DNA of 64,000 nt from Raphanus sativus (lineage: Eukaryota; Streptophyta; Magnoliopsida; Brassicales; Brassicaceae): contig NC_079519.1 of NCBI RefSeq assembly GCF_000801105.2, positions 28,867,288-28,931,287 of the forward strand, written 5' to 3'. This document shows positions 62,468 through 64,000 of this stretch, piece by piece. Each line of letters begins with the position of its first letter. Within the stretch, counting starts at the first letter, position 1. The translations under genes were made by a program, and so were the position numbers. The notes beneath the pieces were generated by a model, which saw nothing but the letters and a program-made list of their open reading frames with translations, ran no database searches and had not been told where the DNA came from.

Positions 62468-63551
62468 TCTGCTGGGATCATCTTCCGAGGCGTTGTGAAA
62501 GCTCTGAAAATGGTTCTGGTAGACCTGTTCAGAAGGATGCACAAGGCAGGCAATTGTGCACATGAGCTCAATGAATCTCTTTCTCAGGTGTGGTCCAGTT
62601 AGAAGATCATGGCAGATAAAACGCGGACAGTTCCAGAGCTTTTCACGCTCGTTATAATGAACAAGGTTAGTGGTGGGTTGTTTACAAACGAACATGTACA
62701 CCTGTCACTTCAACTATGGCTGAAAAAGAGTCTATTTGTTGAGGTGTATGAATGGAAAGTTGCAAACAAATGGAGTGCAACAAAGGCAGAAGAATAAATG
62801 TTTTCGGAAAACAGTTTTCCGAAGACATATGTTCAAATAAAAATTGGTACTGGGACATAAAAGCTGTTGCATGCTGCCAGTGCCGTCATTTCGGTGGTCT
62901 AAAGCATTTCAAGAAAATGTAATCCATAATTTTTTAAAAAACTTTTAAATAAGGTTATGATGCTATAAAATCATACAAAAATATTATTTATGAAAACAAC
63001 TCTGGTAGTTTTTCTTCCAACAATTTTATTTACAATTTTCCGTTGTTGAATTTATCAACCGTATCTTTAAGAAATATTATTCATATGTTATTTAGTTATT
63101 CTATGATTAACTAAATTATAGATACATTTTATTAATTTTAATTTTGAAAAACAAATCATTAGAGACTGTACAAATTAGGATTTTCAAACTATAATAGTAA
63201 AATAAAATCTGAGAAATCAAATTTTCTAAAACTAAAATTTATCATTGTGAAGAAAATGTAGATGTAAACCCCTGAATTAATTCTGAACTATTTAAAATAA
63301 TGTAAATTATTTGCATTACAACTTTCAGAGTTATTTATTAAAGTGATACAAATTTATTTTACATCATTTATAAATAATGCAAATATTAAAAGTAAATGAT
63401 GCTAAACAATGGTTTTTTTTTGTAGTGCAACCCTTACATTCAGCTTTATTAACCAACATTTTAAAAAATAATACAAGTAGACCCTTAAAAACAAGTATGC
63501 AGCATTGTAGGATATCATCTTCTTTATTCGGGGAAATAAGAAGGAAGAAAA
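62468..63551. other. Intergenic between Copia and FMO exon
   Basis: The first 350 bp have balanced composition and may be the other side of the sequence split by the Copia insertion; the 62-codon frame at 62609-62797 shows no domain. From about 62920 on it is AT-rich and featureless. Confidence 0.35.
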
Positions 63552-63740
63552 CTAGCTAATCAACTTCTTACTAGCAAAGTCCTCGTACGCTTCTTTTATG
63601 AGATCATCGTCGTCCCATTCATCGCGATAATTTTCAGGGTTTGAGACAAGACTTCCGTAACCACGGTCAACTTGTTTTGTTCTCCAAGGTTCAACAAGCT
63701 GGCAACCACATTCTTCTGCGACCCAGTCAAGGTACTTAGA
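63552..63740 (-). CDS. Last exon of an FMO GS-OX-like flavin monooxygenase (partial)
   Basis: A 3' splice site 'ctcttgcag' precedes the exon, which codes YLDWVAEECGCQLVEPWR, then RGYGSLVSNPENYRDEWDDD, LIKEAYEDFASKKLIS and stop. This C-terminal block (WVAEECGC, YRDEWDDDDL) is characteristic of plant FMO GS-OX proteins, which oxidise the side-chain sulfur of methylthioalkyl glucosinolates. The Arabidopsis neighbours At1g62540-62620 are such genes, so position agrees. The FAD and NADPH domains lie outside the window to the right. Whether the full gene is intact cannot be told. Confidence 0.88.
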   Translation of the reverse strand, partial: SKYLDWVAEECGCQLVEPWRTKQVDRGYGSLVSNPENYRDEWDDDDLIKEAYEDFASKKLIS

Positions 63741-64000
63741 CTGCAAGAGAGAAAAGTCACTGATATAATGATGCTCTTGTTAAGCTACCAGTAACACCCA
63801 AGTTCATTCGTAATTTATAAATTCAAAATTTCAAAGCTACACACAATGATAGTCTTTTTATACTTTGCAAGACAAATATTTTATGATAAACTAAATTTTC
63901 TTTTACCACTCGAAAACAATTGAAATGTAAATGCAAAATATACTTTCATATTATATATTTTAATGGTTTTCCATGTATATTCAAAACGATCAAACGTTTT
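63741..64000 (-). other. Probable intron of the FMO GS-OX-like gene
   Basis: AT-rich sequence upstream of the last exon's splice acceptor on the minus strand. No further exon is recognisable before the window ends. Confidence 0.5.

Noticed and set aside
57538..62472. Exact 5-bp target duplication for the young Copia element
   Set aside because: The flanks GTTTC and TCTGC do not match; shifting the ends gives at best four of five.

Overview
The window is plant nuclear DNA from the mustard family (Brassicaceae), most likely a Brassica-type genome. Genes with introns, AT-rich spacers, Copia retrotransposons and hAT/MULE repeats show it is plant. The host genes, recognised from memory of the proteins, follow the order of Arabidopsis thaliana chromosome 1 near At1g62700 to At1g62620: a VND5-like NAC factor, an At1g62680-like PPR protein, a vacuolar invertase (At1g62660 type), plastid KAS III (At1g62640 type), coiled-coil NB-LRR genes (At1g62630 region) and the last exon of an FMO GS-OX-like gene. 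No database search was run.

Layout. 1-10 kb is gene-poor: degenerate tandem repeats, a 1.7-kb palindromic MULE-like element, a roughly 316-bp tandem repeat, TRIM-like LTR remnants and a long GA microsatellite. 10.3-12.2 kb is the NAC gene. 14.8-16.4 kb is a retroposon with a hAT element nested in it. 16.9-18.4 kb is the intronless PPR gene. 19.6 kb holds a CNL fragment with only the coiled-coil part. 20.3-36.2 kb holds two sulfotransferase copies, one intact and one a pseudogene broken by frameshifts and a 1.1-kb hAT insertion. They are now about 13 kb apart, with a decayed Copia element (22.7-29.5 kb) and more hAT copies between them. 36.4-37.9 kb is a 5'-truncated LINE.

38.8-44.2 kb is the invertase gene on the minus strand, with the 9-nt mini-exon typical of its family. 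Its 2.6-kb second intron holds two separate foldback elements with 10-bp target duplications. 46.0-47.9 kb is KAS III in seven exons. 49.4-56.8 kb is a CNL cluster: a small remnant, then two full-length genes in head-to-head orientation. 57.5-62.5 kb is a very young Copia element with LTRs that differ at one position and a single in-frame UAG. The window ends in the FMO GS-OX-like last exon.

The genes do not form one pathway. They cover secondary-wall vessel differentiation (NAC), organelle RNA processing (PPR), sulfonation (SOT), sucrose cleavage (invertase), fatty acid initiation (KAS III), pathogen detection (CNLs) and probably glucosinolate S-oxygenation (FMO). The least expected signals are an array of stem-loops with changing stems but conserved pairing in the leader of the older Copia element, and the intronic foldback element that carries a tRNA-like Pol III box pair in each arm.
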